From Chloroflexota bacterium (GTDB taxonomy: Bacteria > Chloroflexota > Ktedonobacteria > Ktedonobacterales > Ktedonobacteraceae): a stretch of 19,162 nucleotides of DNA. Every line of letters begins with the position of its first letter. Position 1 is the first letter of the stretch. Shown here piece after piece: positions 1 through 7,218 of this stretch. Location: the NCBI GenBank assembly GCA_902810755.1, contig CADDYT010000126.1:1-19162 (forward strand), read 5' to 3'. Both the position numbers and the translations under genes were made by a program. The notes below the pieces were generated by a model, which was not told where the DNA came from, searched no databases, and worked only from the letters and a program-made list of their open reading frames with translations.

Positions 1-2
1 AT

Positions 3-55
3 CTACTATATACGTCATCACCACGGGTCGCACGACCGCCCGTCGTGTATAGTAG
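3..55. repeat. Large imperfect palindrome
   Basis: The outer arms at 3-14 and 44-55 pair over 12 positions, with one G-T wobble. An inner stem pairs ACGGG (23-27) with CCCGT (39-43), and a further TCG/CGA pair (28-30 with 33-35) closes on a two-base loop. An 8-nt bulge (15-22) and a 3-nt bulge (36-38) break the helix. No T-run follows on the plus strand, and the left flank is cut by the window edge. It could be a terminator for an unseen neighbour, a REP-like element or a protein-binding palindrome; the sequence does not decide. Confidence 0.6.
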
Positions 56-65
56 GGCCACCCCT

Positions 66-130
66 GGCGGGTGGCCTGTCGGCGGGTGGGTGGCCTGTCG
101 GCGGGTGGCCTGGGGCGGGTGGCCTGCGTC
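66..130. repeat. GC-rich tandem repeat, four units
   Basis: Four copies of the core GGCGGGTGGCCTG run head to tail at 66-80, 81-99, 100-113 and 114-130. Unit length is about 15 bp; the second copy carries a 4-bp insertion. The first copy's GGGTGGCC (69-76) also pairs perfectly with GGCCACCC at 56-63 across a 5-nt loop. It lies beyond the end of valS, and no gene can be supported here. Origin by slippage is an inference. Confidence 0.7.
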
Positions 131-170
131 GCGCTCGCACCGGCTTCAGGTAACGCTTCTGAGGGCCACG

Positions 171-192
171 CCTTGCCGGTGGCCTGGCAAGG
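171..192. other. Inverted repeat just downstream of valS
   Basis: CCTTGCC (171-177) and GGCAAGG (186-192) form a perfect 7-bp stem around an 8-nt loop, 24 nt beyond the valS stop codon. Read on the minus strand it could end valS transcripts, but no T-run follows, so it is not a classical intrinsic terminator. It may act as a 3' stabilising hairpin. Confidence 0.4.
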
Positions 193-215
193 TTACCATT
201 CTCTCTCAACCCTGT

Positions 216-2660
216 CTACATGACGCTCAGGCTTTGTAGTGTCTCCGCATCACCAGCTTCCTTCCAGCTGATCTCTCTTGCCCGTGTCGCGCTCTGGATG
301 TCGATGAGCGCGGCTTCGAGCAGGGGACGCTGCTTCGGCGTGGCGCTGATGCGCAGCGAAGCCAGGGGCGCGGCGATGGAGAGGCCGCGTTCGGCTTTGT
401 AGCGGCGAACCCGGTGCAACAGTTCCAGCAGCGTCTTGCCCATCTCTTCGGCTTCGGCATCGATCCATTCGGGCCGCTCCGCAGGCCAGGGGGCAATGTG
501 GATGGAGGCCGCGCCTTCCCATTGACGGAAGAGACCCTGGTAGATTTCTTCCGTGATATAGGGCAGGTAGGGAGCCAGCAGCTTCAGGACGGTCAGCAAC
601 GCCCGGTAGAGCGTCCACTGCGCGGCATAGCGTTCTGGCCTGGCCTCGCCATAGAGACGCGCCTTCGCCAGTTCCAGGTAGTTATCGCACAGATCCGACC
701 AGAAGAAGCGTTCGATCTCCGCGCGAGCCGCCGCGTACTCGTAGCTGTCCAGTTCGCCGGTAGCAATGGCAATCGTGCGCGCCAGACGCGAGAGCAGCCA
801 GCGGTCGGTCGGTAGCAGCCCATCCGGCAAGGTCTCGTCTGTGAGAGCGTGACCATCCAGGGCTTGCAGGCGACCTTCGGCGAAGCGGCTGGCATTCCAG
901 AGCTTGGTGACGAGCCGTCTGCCGTTGGCAACGGTCTCCTCGCTGTAGGGACTATCGGCCCCTGTGCGCGCCGAAGCGGCCCAGTAGCGCAGGGCATCCG
1001 CCGACTCACGCTCAATCGCCTCAACCGGCGAAATCTCCTGATGGCTCTTCGACTTGGAGATTTTGCGCCGCTCTGCCGAAAGGCCATGGCCGGAGATCAT
1101 CGTCTCGCGCCAGGGAATGTCGCCCTGGTGATAGAGCGACTTGACGATGGTGTAGAAGGCCCACGTGCGAATGATATCGTGCGCCTGGGGTCGCAGGCTG
1201 GCCGGGAAGTGCTGCGCGAACCTGGCCGGGTCATCCGTCCAGCGTCCGATAATCTGTGGCGAGCAAGACGAGGTGGCCCAGGTGTCCATAACATCCGTCT
1301 CCGGCTCAAATTCGCTACCGCCACACTCGCATGGTTCCGGCGGAGAACTTATCCGTGGGTCGACAGGCAACTGCTCGAAGGCAGCCAGTTTCAGCTTGCC
1401 GCAGGCTTTGCACGTCCAGGCCGGGAAGGGAACGCCAAAGTAGCGTTGGCGCGAGATGCACCAGTCCCATTGCAGGTTCTCAACCCAGCGTTCGTAGCGC
1501 GCCAGCATGTGTTCAGGATGCCAGGCAATCCTGCGCCCGGCCTCCAGCAGACGTTCCTTCTGATCGAGAATGCGAATGAACCACTGGCGCGTGTGCAGGT
1601 ACTCGACAGGGGTGCCGCAGCGTTCATGCACGCCGATGGTATGCTCAATCGTCTCCTGCCCCAGAATTTGTCCATGCTCTGCCAGTAGTTCAAGGATACG
1701 CTGGCGAGCATCCGCCGTCGGCAAACCGGCAAGCGGGCCGACCAGGGCCGTCATGCACCCGGCGCGATCAATGGCGGCACGTAAGGGCAGATCATGCGTG
1801 CGCCACCAGCGAACATCGGTCGAATCGCCGAAGGTGCAGCACATGACGGCCCCGCTACCCTTCGTCGGATCGGCCAGTTCGTCCGTCAGAATAGGAACCT
1901 CGATGAGCGGCCTGTCGGCAAAGGCATCACTCTCGATCCTGGCCGTCGAGCCGATCAGGGCCGCATAGCGCGCATCGGCGGGATGGACGAAGATGGCGAC
2001 GCAGGCAGGCAGCAATTCGGGGCGCGTCGTGGCGATGGGTAGCATGCTCCCATCGGGCAAGCGAAAGGCCAGCGTAGTGAACAGCGTCGGCAGCGTCGTG
2101 TCATCAACCTCGGCCTGCGCGATGGCCGTCTGGCATTCGGGACACCAGAGCGTCGGCGCGAGCCGGGTGTAGGCGCGACCAGACCGATACAACTGGATGA
2201 ACGACCACTGCGACGTCTTCTGTGCCTGCGGCGAAATCGTCGTGTAGCGATAGCGCCAATCAACGCTCAGACCGAGCCGCCGCCAGAGGGCCTCGAAGCG
2301 ATCTTCGACCTCCCGCGTGAGCCTGCGGCAGGCGGCGATAAAGGCTTCATGCTCCATCTCGTTCGCCTTGCGTCCAAGCTGCTTTTCGGCGAAACGCTCG
2401 GTGGGCAAACCGTTATCATCAAAGCCCATCGGGTAGAAGACACGCTCGCCCCGCATGCGCCGATAGCGGGCAATGATATCGGCCTGCGTGTAGGAATAGC
2501 AGTGGCCGATGTGCAACTCGCCAGAAACCGTTGGCGGCGGCGTGTCAATGGTAAAGAGCGGGCCGGAGCCGTGCGGGTCAAAGGCATACAGATCGGCCTC
2601 GGCCCAGAGACGAGCCAGGCGTGGCTCCGCCTCACGGAAATCATAACGGTTGGGCAACAT
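216..2660 (-). CDS. valS: Valine--tRNA ligase, archaeal-type
   Basis: Class I aminoacyl-tRNA synthetase that charges tRNA-Val with valine in the cytoplasm (814 aa). HIGH lies at residues 50-53 and the KMSKS-loop equivalent reads KISKS at 533-537. The CP1 editing domain is marked by TTRPE (211-215) and GSGAVM (268-273). Cysteine pairs (173/176, 417/420, 444/446) look like zinc ligands. The sequences TDVMDTWATSS (455-465) and RPQAHDIIRTWAFYTI (490-505) resemble the archaeal/Rickettsia-type enzyme more than the common bacterial form; this is from memory of the family. The chain ends soon after the anticodon-binding domain, and I see no long C-terminal coiled-coil arm. I chose the ATG at 2660 because AGGAG (2674-2670) sits 9 nt upstream and the protein then begins with the family-typical MLPNRYDF. 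A longer open frame to 2762 runs back through the T-box terminator and is rejected. Expression is controlled by the T-box leader upstream. Confidence 0.95.
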   Translation of the reverse strand: MLPNRYDFREAEPRLARLWAEADLYAFDPHGSGPLFTIDTPPPTVSGELHIGHCYSYTQADIIARYRRMRGERVFYPMGFDDNGLPTERFAEKQLGRKANEMEHEAFIAACRRLTREVEDRFEALWRRLGLSVDWRYRYTTISPQAQKTSQWSFIQLYRSGRAYTRLAPTLWCPECQTAIAQAEVDDTTLPTLFTTLAFRLPDGSMLPIATTRPELLPACVAIFVHPADARYAALIGSTARIESDAFADRPLIEVPILTDELADPTKGSGAVMCCTFGDSTDVRWWRTHDLPLRAAIDRAGCMTALVGPLAGLPTADARQRILELLAEHGQILGQETIEHTIGVHERCGTPVEYLHTRQWFIRILDQKERLLEAGRRIAWHPEHMLARYERWVENLQWDWCISRQRYFGVPFPAWTCKACGKLKLAAFEQLPVDPRISSPPEPCECGGSEFEPETDVMDTWATSSCSPQIIGRWTDDPARFAQHFPASLRPQAHDIIRTWAFYTIVKSLYHQGDIPWRETMISGHGLSAERRKISKSKSHQEISPVEAIERESADALRYWAASARTGADSPYSEETVANGRRLVTKLWNASRFAEGRLQALDGHALTDETLPDGLLPTDRWLLSRLARTIAIATGELDSYEYAAARAEIERFFWSDLCDNYLELAKARLYGEARPERYAAQWTLYRALLTVLKLLAPYLPYITEEIYQGLFRQWEGAASIHIAPWPAERPEWIDAEAEEMGKTLLELLHRVRRYKAERGLSIAAPLASLRISATPKQRPLLEAALIDIQSATRAREISWKEAGDAETLQSLSVM

Positions 2661-2685
2661 GGTATGGTACTCCTTTGTGCATACG

Positions 2686-2721
2686 AAAAAACGCTGCCAC
2701 CTCGCAAGGACGAGGGCAGCG
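2686..2721 (-). terminator. T-box intrinsic terminator before valS
   Basis: CGCTGCC (2721-2715) pairs with GGCAGCG (2698-2692), extended inward by CTCG (2714-2711) with CGAG (2704-2701), and six T follow (2691-2686). The CTCGT segment (2714-2710) can instead pair with ACGAG (2728-2724) just after the T-box motif, giving the competing antiterminator. It lies 25 nt before the valS start codon. Confidence 0.9.
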
Positions 2722-2968
2722 CGCTCGTGGTACCACCTTGTTTCGACAATCGGCCCACCCAACCAGATTCAGGCCAATTATCCTCTTCGCCGCGATAACG
2801 GGCGCGCCCGGAACACCCTACCGCGATATGCTGCCATATCGCCTCAAGTATTCGACTAGCGAGTCACGTTCAAGGGCCGTATCCGAAGGAGGCTCGCACC
2901 CGGTGACCTCCACTCTCTGGCAGACCGCATCCCTCTACTCCACTCGCATCGCGTCTTTTTTCTCTTGT
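2686..2968 (-). promoter_or_regulatory. T-box leader of valS, candidate GUG specifier
   Basis: Leader RNA that senses uncharged tRNA-Val and switches between termination and read-through. The T-box motif AAGGTGGTACCACG is at 2739-2726; its TGGT can pair with the ACCA end of tRNA. In stem I the basal helix GCGAGT (2947-2942) pairs with ACTCGC (2864-2859). The specifier loop shows the loop-E pattern: AGTA (2939-2936) opposite GAA (2871-2869). After GAAC comes GTG (2867-2865) followed by A, which fits a valine specifier codon. The leader is about 280 nt, a normal size. The class is secure; the exact specifier is inferred from one pairing scheme done by eye. Confidence 0.92.
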
Positions 2969-2974
2969 GCTGGT

Positions 2975-3003
2975 AGTATACCCTGTCCTGCACGAAGAGT
3001 CAA
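2975..3003 (-). promoter_or_regulatory. Strong sigma-A-type promoter of the valS leader
   Basis: TTGACT (3003-2998), a 17-nt spacer, then TATACT (2980-2975) is close to the housekeeping consensus. The predicted start is an A near 2968, just ahead of T-box stem I. The -35 box begins 16 nt after the stop codon of the preceding gene. Confidence 0.85.
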
Positions 3004-3019
3004 GCAGAGAAAGTCACTG

Positions 3020-4108
3020 TTACGAGCTATGTCCCCAAATTTGCTTACATGCCGCTATCCCTTCCTCTATACCCATCTCGATACCGGTATTATTCGCAGG
3101 CGTCTGCATTCCTGTTCCAAACGTTGAGTCATCCCAACCATAATAGACTATCCCGGTTGCCCCATGCTCACAAAAGCTCTTACTTTGCGTGACAATATCA
3201 TTAGCATCTGGTGTTGCCCAGTAAAGATTCGTATTGCGACGAGGGCCACCAAATGCCTGAACGATACCAATTAATGGCTCCCTGGCAATATTCCACCCGC
3301 GCTTCCCCAGACTGGCAAACACAGCAGGCAGCACCTTTGTCATCGACCAATCATAGTATGATGCAGGGAGGTCGACAGCAGGCGTAGGAGTATAGATATA
3401 GAGACCTACCATATCGCAGCCCTGCGGTGAGAAATTATCGGCCAGCCTATCGAGCCAACCAAAACCGGCCCCGGCAGGTCTTCTTCCCAGGAAGCCTCCG
3501 AATCCACAAATGGCCGGACGCCCAGGCGTATCTTGCTGGATAAGATCATGCACTTTAATCAGTAACCCACGTGCGCTCCCCACATCCCAGGGAACCCAAT
3601 CATCCAGCACCCAGTAGCCAGCAATCAAATGATTACGGCCCACTTGCTGCAAATGTGCCGCAATCACAGCAAGAACTGCCTCCTCATCGATCAACTCTGG
3701 ATGAAAGTCGGTCGCGCAATATGCCCTCACCCCTGGTGGAGGCGGCTTCACCGTCTGCGTGCGGTGGCACTCGTAATAATAGAGATAGCTGGCAATAAAA
3801 CCATCCACCACATGCATGTGCAGCGCCTGCAACTTCTGCCCCAACTGGCTATTCTCGGCAGGAGGTTGCCCGTAGTAGAATACGACCTGCACTCCCTCGT
3901 CGGCTGCCGTCGCTACCTTCTCAGGGGTATCAACACTAAAGCCCCCGGTAAGGTGCATTGGTGCCTCGCCAGTATTGCTTTGCTGTATGTGCTGTACCTC
4001 GATTAATGTTAGCGATAGCAGAACAGCAATAACAACAGGAAGAGCAAAGAGACACCATTTTCTCTTGAGAAATCGATATCTAGCCAACTTCAACTCCCAC
4101 AGTTGCAT
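3020..4108 (-). CDS. Membrane-anchored putative TIM-barrel protein (unrecognised family)
   Basis: I do not recognise this 362-residue protein with certainty. A basic N-terminus (RFLKRKW) is followed by one hydrophobic segment at about 19-36, which looks like an uncleaved signal anchor, so the remainder should face outside. The body has a glycoside-hydrolase-like character: alternating hydrophobic strands rich in aromatic and acidic residues, including YWVLDDW (165-171), GLYIYTPTP (235-243) and VYYGWDDSTFGTG (321-333). Six cysteines lie outside the membrane segment (114, 131, 201, 231, 313, 354). The ATG at 4108 overlaps the end of the upstream gene by 29 nt, with GGAG directly before it, so coupled translation is likely. 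As the last gene of the polysaccharide run it may trim, bind or release the polymer. That role rests on context and general fold character only. Confidence 0.8.
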   Translation of the reverse strand: MQLWELKLARYRFLKRKWCLFALPVVIAVLLSLTLIEVQHIQQSNTGEAPMHLTGGFSVDTPEKVATAADEGVQVVFYYGQPPAENSQLGQKLQALHMHVVDGFIASYLYYYECHRTQTVKPPPPGVRAYCATDFHPELIDEEAVLAVIAAHLQQVGRNHLIAGYWVLDDWVPWDVGSARGLLIKVHDLIQQDTPGRPAICGFGGFLGRRPAGAGFGWLDRLADNFSPQGCDMVGLYIYTPTPAVDLPASYYDWSMTKVLPAVFASLGKRGWNIAREPLIGIVQAFGGPRRNTNLYWATPDANDIVTQSKSFCEHGATGIVYYGWDDSTFGTGMQTPANNTGIEMGIEEGIAACKQIWGHSS

Positions 4109-6260
4109 GCTCCATCACCAGTACAGGCGAAAAATATGTGGCTCGCAGCAACCTGCGTCGCAGCATCTCAGCACTGTGATAGCATTTCACATATTCCCTG
4201 GCTCGTTGCCCCATCTGATAGCAACATTCCCTGTCAGCACACAGGCGGACAAGTGCCATCGCAACAGAAAGAGTATCACCCGGCGTCACAGCAATACCAC
4301 GCCCATCAGCCAGCAATTTTGCATTTGATTGAGGAGAGGTTGAGGCAACAACAGCACAGCCAGCCGCCATTGCTTCGAGTACGGCCATAGAATAATTTGT
4401 ACCCCGTGTGCCAGTGTAAAGAAAGATATCGCTTATTGCCAGAAGTGCTACCACCTCCGCAGGTTTAGCCTCACCGACAAGCGTGCAACTACCATCCAGT
4501 TTGTACCTCTGAATAGCAGCCTCCACCTGCGAGCGCAACGGTCCTTCTCCAGCAATGAGTACCTTCACCCGTTGCTGTATCCTGATCGGTAACTGTGACA
4601 GGGCCAGAGCTATCCCCTGTATTGCAACATCCAATCCCTTCTCCGGCGCAAGACGATTAATAAGCGCAATCACAATGTCCTCTCGCTCAAGTCCCTGGCC
4701 TGCCCGCATACACGCTCGAACCTCTTGCGATGGCGGTGTGTAACGCTGAGCATCAATCATGTAGGTATAGCGAATAATGCGATCTGAAGCAACGCCAAAC
4801 CTTTCGCGATACACATCATTCACCTCATCACCAGCAACAAGGAATTGATCGGTGGAACGTGCCGCGATAAATGCCAGAAGACGCAGCGAGGGCCAGTAGA
4901 GGTTAAAACACAGACAGCCAAAAAGCCGTTTTGGCCAGGAATAGCCCGCAAGGGTCAGGAGACGCTCTTTGTGGAAGGTTGGATTATCCAGCCAGGTGAC
5001 ATTCCCATGATCCATGCAAACTACGCGCACTCCAGCTATTTTACCCATCAGCGCGGCAAACGCGCCGGTAAAAATGCCATCCTGTGGCAGGATCACCCCA
5101 TAGCCGGAAGCAGTGCGCAGGAGGCCAAAGAGCTTGCAGCAGCCAGTCAGAACATAGAGCCAGACAGCAGGGAACTGCCAGGGAGCCGTGAATCTGCGAC
5201 CAAATACCTCAATATTCAGCCCTGCTGGATTCTCGCCTTTATAATTTGTAAGATAGAGCATTTGCCATTGTTTCCCTACTACCTGGGCAACTCCTGCAAG
5301 CACGCCACGCATGCCGCCTGCAACCGGAAATGCAGGTATGGGGATACATACGCGATTGAGTGCGGCTGAATCCGTCATATCAAGGTCAGGAAAAACCATC
5401 TGACGGAGGCGTTGGGCCAGACCACTTACATAACCGGTCAGCCAATTAGTAATCAGAAAACGCAGGCGGCAGGCAACATTTGACTGGTATTGCGCCCAGC
5501 GTGTTGCCAGCCCCGCACAATACTCACATCCGCTATATTTTGCCAGCCATGCAAGCAGAATTACATGCATTGCATGTTCAGATGGTGAAGCAAGGCGCTT
5601 ATGGAGTAGATCAGAGCGTGTCCAGTAGCCCGTATCAAAGAGGGCAAGCAGGGTATGCAATGTCTCGCTACTTCGCTGTATCAGGTCCTTGATTCTGCTC
5701 TCTCCTGCCACAGCTACGTAATCATAGAGACCAAGCAGTGCCATCATACATCCGGTGAGGATATGAGCCGCTGGATAAACCGCCACTTCCTCAAAGAAAA
5801 TACCATCTTCGCCCACCTGGGAACGCACTCCGCCATCAAGGATATCCAGTTCAAAAGCGCGGACGGCACGGTGCGCCGCCTGTAAAAACGCCTCATCCTC
5901 CGTCAACAGATATGCGCGCACAAGAACAGAGAGCACGCAGCCCTGCGCCAGCGCCGACAACCAGGGACGGAAAGCGTAAAATTCTGGCCTTCTTAGAGAG
6001 ATCGGCCACGCTCCAATCCCGTTGGCAAGGGGAATCTGCTGGGCCAGTAACCAGCGAGCCTGAATAAGGAAGATTCCTTTATGCTCAATATCTTCATCTA
6101 TAAGGTACGCATTCCAGTGAGCAAGAGCATAGTGGGCAATACTCGTTGGGTGATATCTCTCCTCTGGAGTACAAGAAGGAGCGCCGGAAAGGACTCCCGC
6201 ACCATCCAGATAGTCAAGCGGCAAAGTAAGTAATGGGGAGAAATCAACTGGATACTTCAT
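4080..6260 (-). CDS. Fusion of degenerate glucuronyl C5-epimerase-like domain and GT4 glycosyltransferase
   Basis: Two-domain protein of 726 aa. Residues about 30-260 match the C-terminal domain of D-glucuronyl C5-epimerase: WLSALAQG (100-107), LVRAYLLT (113-120), the helix ending in GLYDY (177-181), and FDTG (208-211). Three tyrosines I recall as important in the animal enzyme appear replaced: EEYP reads EEVA (157-160), YDL reads SDL (216-218) and YH reads EH (228-229). Residues about 300-726 form a GT4 glycosyltransferase: a Rossmann half with GIFTGAFAALMG (395-406), the donor-site stretch NRLAPEKGLDVAIQG (535-549), GEGPL (571-575) and VLEAMAAG (627-634). In the EX7E motif the first Glu is Thr621. 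I chose the ATG at 6260 because it lies directly after the upstream stop (6262); longer frames reach 6419 but only within the upstream gene. No strong ribosome site is visible, so coupling is likely. The GT half should be cytoplasmic and add a sugar to the repeat unit. Confidence 0.85.
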   Translation of the reverse strand: MKYPVDFSPLLTLPLDYLDGAGVLSGAPSCTPEERYHPTSIAHYALAHWNAYLIDEDIEHKGIFLIQARWLLAQQIPLANGIGAWPISLRRPEFYAFRPWLSALAQGCVLSVLVRAYLLTEDEAFLQAAHRAVRAFELDILDGGVRSQVGEDGIFFEEVAVYPAAHILTGCMMALLGLYDYVAVAGESRIKDLIQRSSETLHTLLALFDTGYWTRSDLLHKRLASPSEHAMHVILLAWLAKYSGCEYCAGLATRWAQYQSNVACRLRFLITNWLTGYVSGLAQRLRQMVFPDLDMTDSAALNRVCIPIPAFPVAGGMRGVLAGVAQVVGKQWQMLYLTNYKGENPAGLNIEVFGRRFTAPWQFPAVWLYVLTGCCKLFGLLRTASGYGVILPQDGIFTGAFAALMGKIAGVRVVCMDHGNVTWLDNPTFHKERLLTLAGYSWPKRLFGCLCFNLYWPSLRLLAFIAARSTDQFLVAGDEVNDVYRERFGVASDRIIRYTYMIDAQRYTPPSQEVRACMRAGQGLEREDIVIALINRLAPEKGLDVAIQGIALALSQLPIRIQQRVKVLIAGEGPLRSQVEAAIQRYKLDGSCTLVGEAKPAEVVALLAISDIFLYTGTRGTNYSMAVLEAMAAGCAVVASTSPQSNAKLLADGRGIAVTPGDTLSVAMALVRLCADRECCYQMGQRAREYVKCYHSAEMLRRRLLRATYFSPVLVMEHATVGVEVG

Positions 6261-6261
6261 C

Positions 6262-7218
6262 TCATGAATCAACTGCAACACGCTTTCCCTCTCGTTCCAG
6301 ATGCATAAACAGAGACTTAAGACCCGCTTCAAGCGAGATTGTCGGCTTGAACTGGTAGGCTGAGGCAAATGGCTCTGGATCGATGAAAAAACGGATGTAT
6401 TCAGCAGGCGCGCCTTCATGGTGGATATCCGGCTCCAACCCGAAGGTATGTGCCGCTCGTGTCACCACCGCGTTGACGCTTTCTCTACTGCCAACACCCA
6501 GGTCTATACAACGAATCCCTTCTGTTGGAGGCGAGAGTAAAACGGCCAGAAGTGCCCTCACCGCATCGTCGATATACATGGCATCAATATAGTTTTCGCC
6601 ATCACCTGTTACCGTAAAGAATGGATTGCGCTCAAAAGCGAAACGGCGCACCAGTTTTGTATAAAGTTTACGAGGTGGTTCATACGGGCCATATGCTCCG
6701 AAGAAACGGATAACCGTTGCAGAGCGAGGCGTACGTTTATGCATAGCAAATGCCCGGATATACTGTTCCGCTGCCAGCTTCGAGATGGCATAGGGCAATG
6801 TCGGTGAGAGCGCAGCAGCCGGGCCAACGAGGCCCTCCAGCCCGATATAGACTGCGCCAGACGAAAGATAGACCAGATGCTCTATAGAACAGGTTTGCAA
6901 TACCTGCAGCAAGCCGCTCACGTTCGTCGCAAGGTCATACAGGGGCCGCTCAATAGAATCGGGGATGGAGGTGTTGCTTGCCAGGGCAAGGCAGCTATCA
7001 AAATCTCCGCCGATCTCTTTGAAAACCCGCCCAACCTGTTGCTGGTCGGTAAGATCACAGGCTACCGGCTGGACATGTTGAAGGGAGTGAGTTTCCAGAA
7101 AGGAGAGGAAACCGGCATTGTCGGGACGATACAGAGCAACTACCCGCCACTCTTGAGGAACAGCCAGGAGGATATTGCGTCCCAGAAAACCAGAAGCTCC
7201 CGTTACCAGCAATCGCAT
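6262..7218 (-). CDS. NAD-dependent epimerase/dehydratase (extended SDR)
   Basis: Cytoplasmic sugar-nucleotide enzyme of 318 aa. The NAD-binding motif GASGFLG is at 7-13, SSG with the catalytic-type residues at 119-121, and YAISK (143-147) supplies the Tyr-Lys pair. RFFGAYGPYEPP is the usual substrate-side sequence of nucleotide-sugar epimerases and dehydratases. The exact reaction cannot be read from sequence: 4-epimerase, 4,6-dehydratase and 4-reductase are all possible. The ATG at 7218 overlaps the upstream stop as TGATG and has AGGGAG 7 nt upstream; an in-frame TTG at 7224 is less likely. Two consecutive SDR genes suggest two steps toward one activated sugar used by the neighbouring glycosyltransferases. 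Confidence 0.88.
   Translation of the reverse strand: MRLLVTGASGFLGRNILLAVPQEWRVVALYRPDNAGFLSFLETHSLQHVQPVACDLTDQQQVGRVFKEIGGDFDSCLALASNTSIPDSIERPLYDLATNVSGLLQVLQTCSIEHLVYLSSGAVYIGLEGLVGPAAALSPTLPYAISKLAAEQYIRAFAMHKRTPRSATVIRFFGAYGPYEPPRKLYTKLVRRFAFERNPFFTVTGDGENYIDAMYIDDAVRALLAVLLSPPTEGIRCIDLGVGSRESVNAVVTRAAHTFGLEPDIHHEGAPAEYIRFFIDPEPFASAYQFKPTISLEAGLKSLFMHLEREGKRVAVDS

Noticed and set aside
66..130. Possible CRISPR array
   Set aside because: The units are about 15 bp and directly adjacent, with no spacers and no cas genes nearby.
18..209. Short Pro/Arg-rich minus-strand frame beyond valS
   Set aside because: Its composition comes from the GC-rich tandem repeat, and no ribosome site or homologue-like pattern is seen.
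849..1688. Plus-strand open frame of 279 codons opposite valS
   Set aside because: It is antisense to well-conserved valS motifs, has no recognisable domain, and fits the long shadow frames expected in G+C-rich coding DNA.
2661..2762. N-terminal extension of valS by 34 residues
   Set aside because: It would translate the T-box motif and terminator; the ATG at 2660 has a proper ribosome site.
6261..6419. N-terminal extension of the epimerase/GT fusion by 53 residues
   Set aside because: It lies entirely within the upstream SDR gene in another frame and has no epimerase-like sequence; the ATG directly after the upstream stop is simpler.
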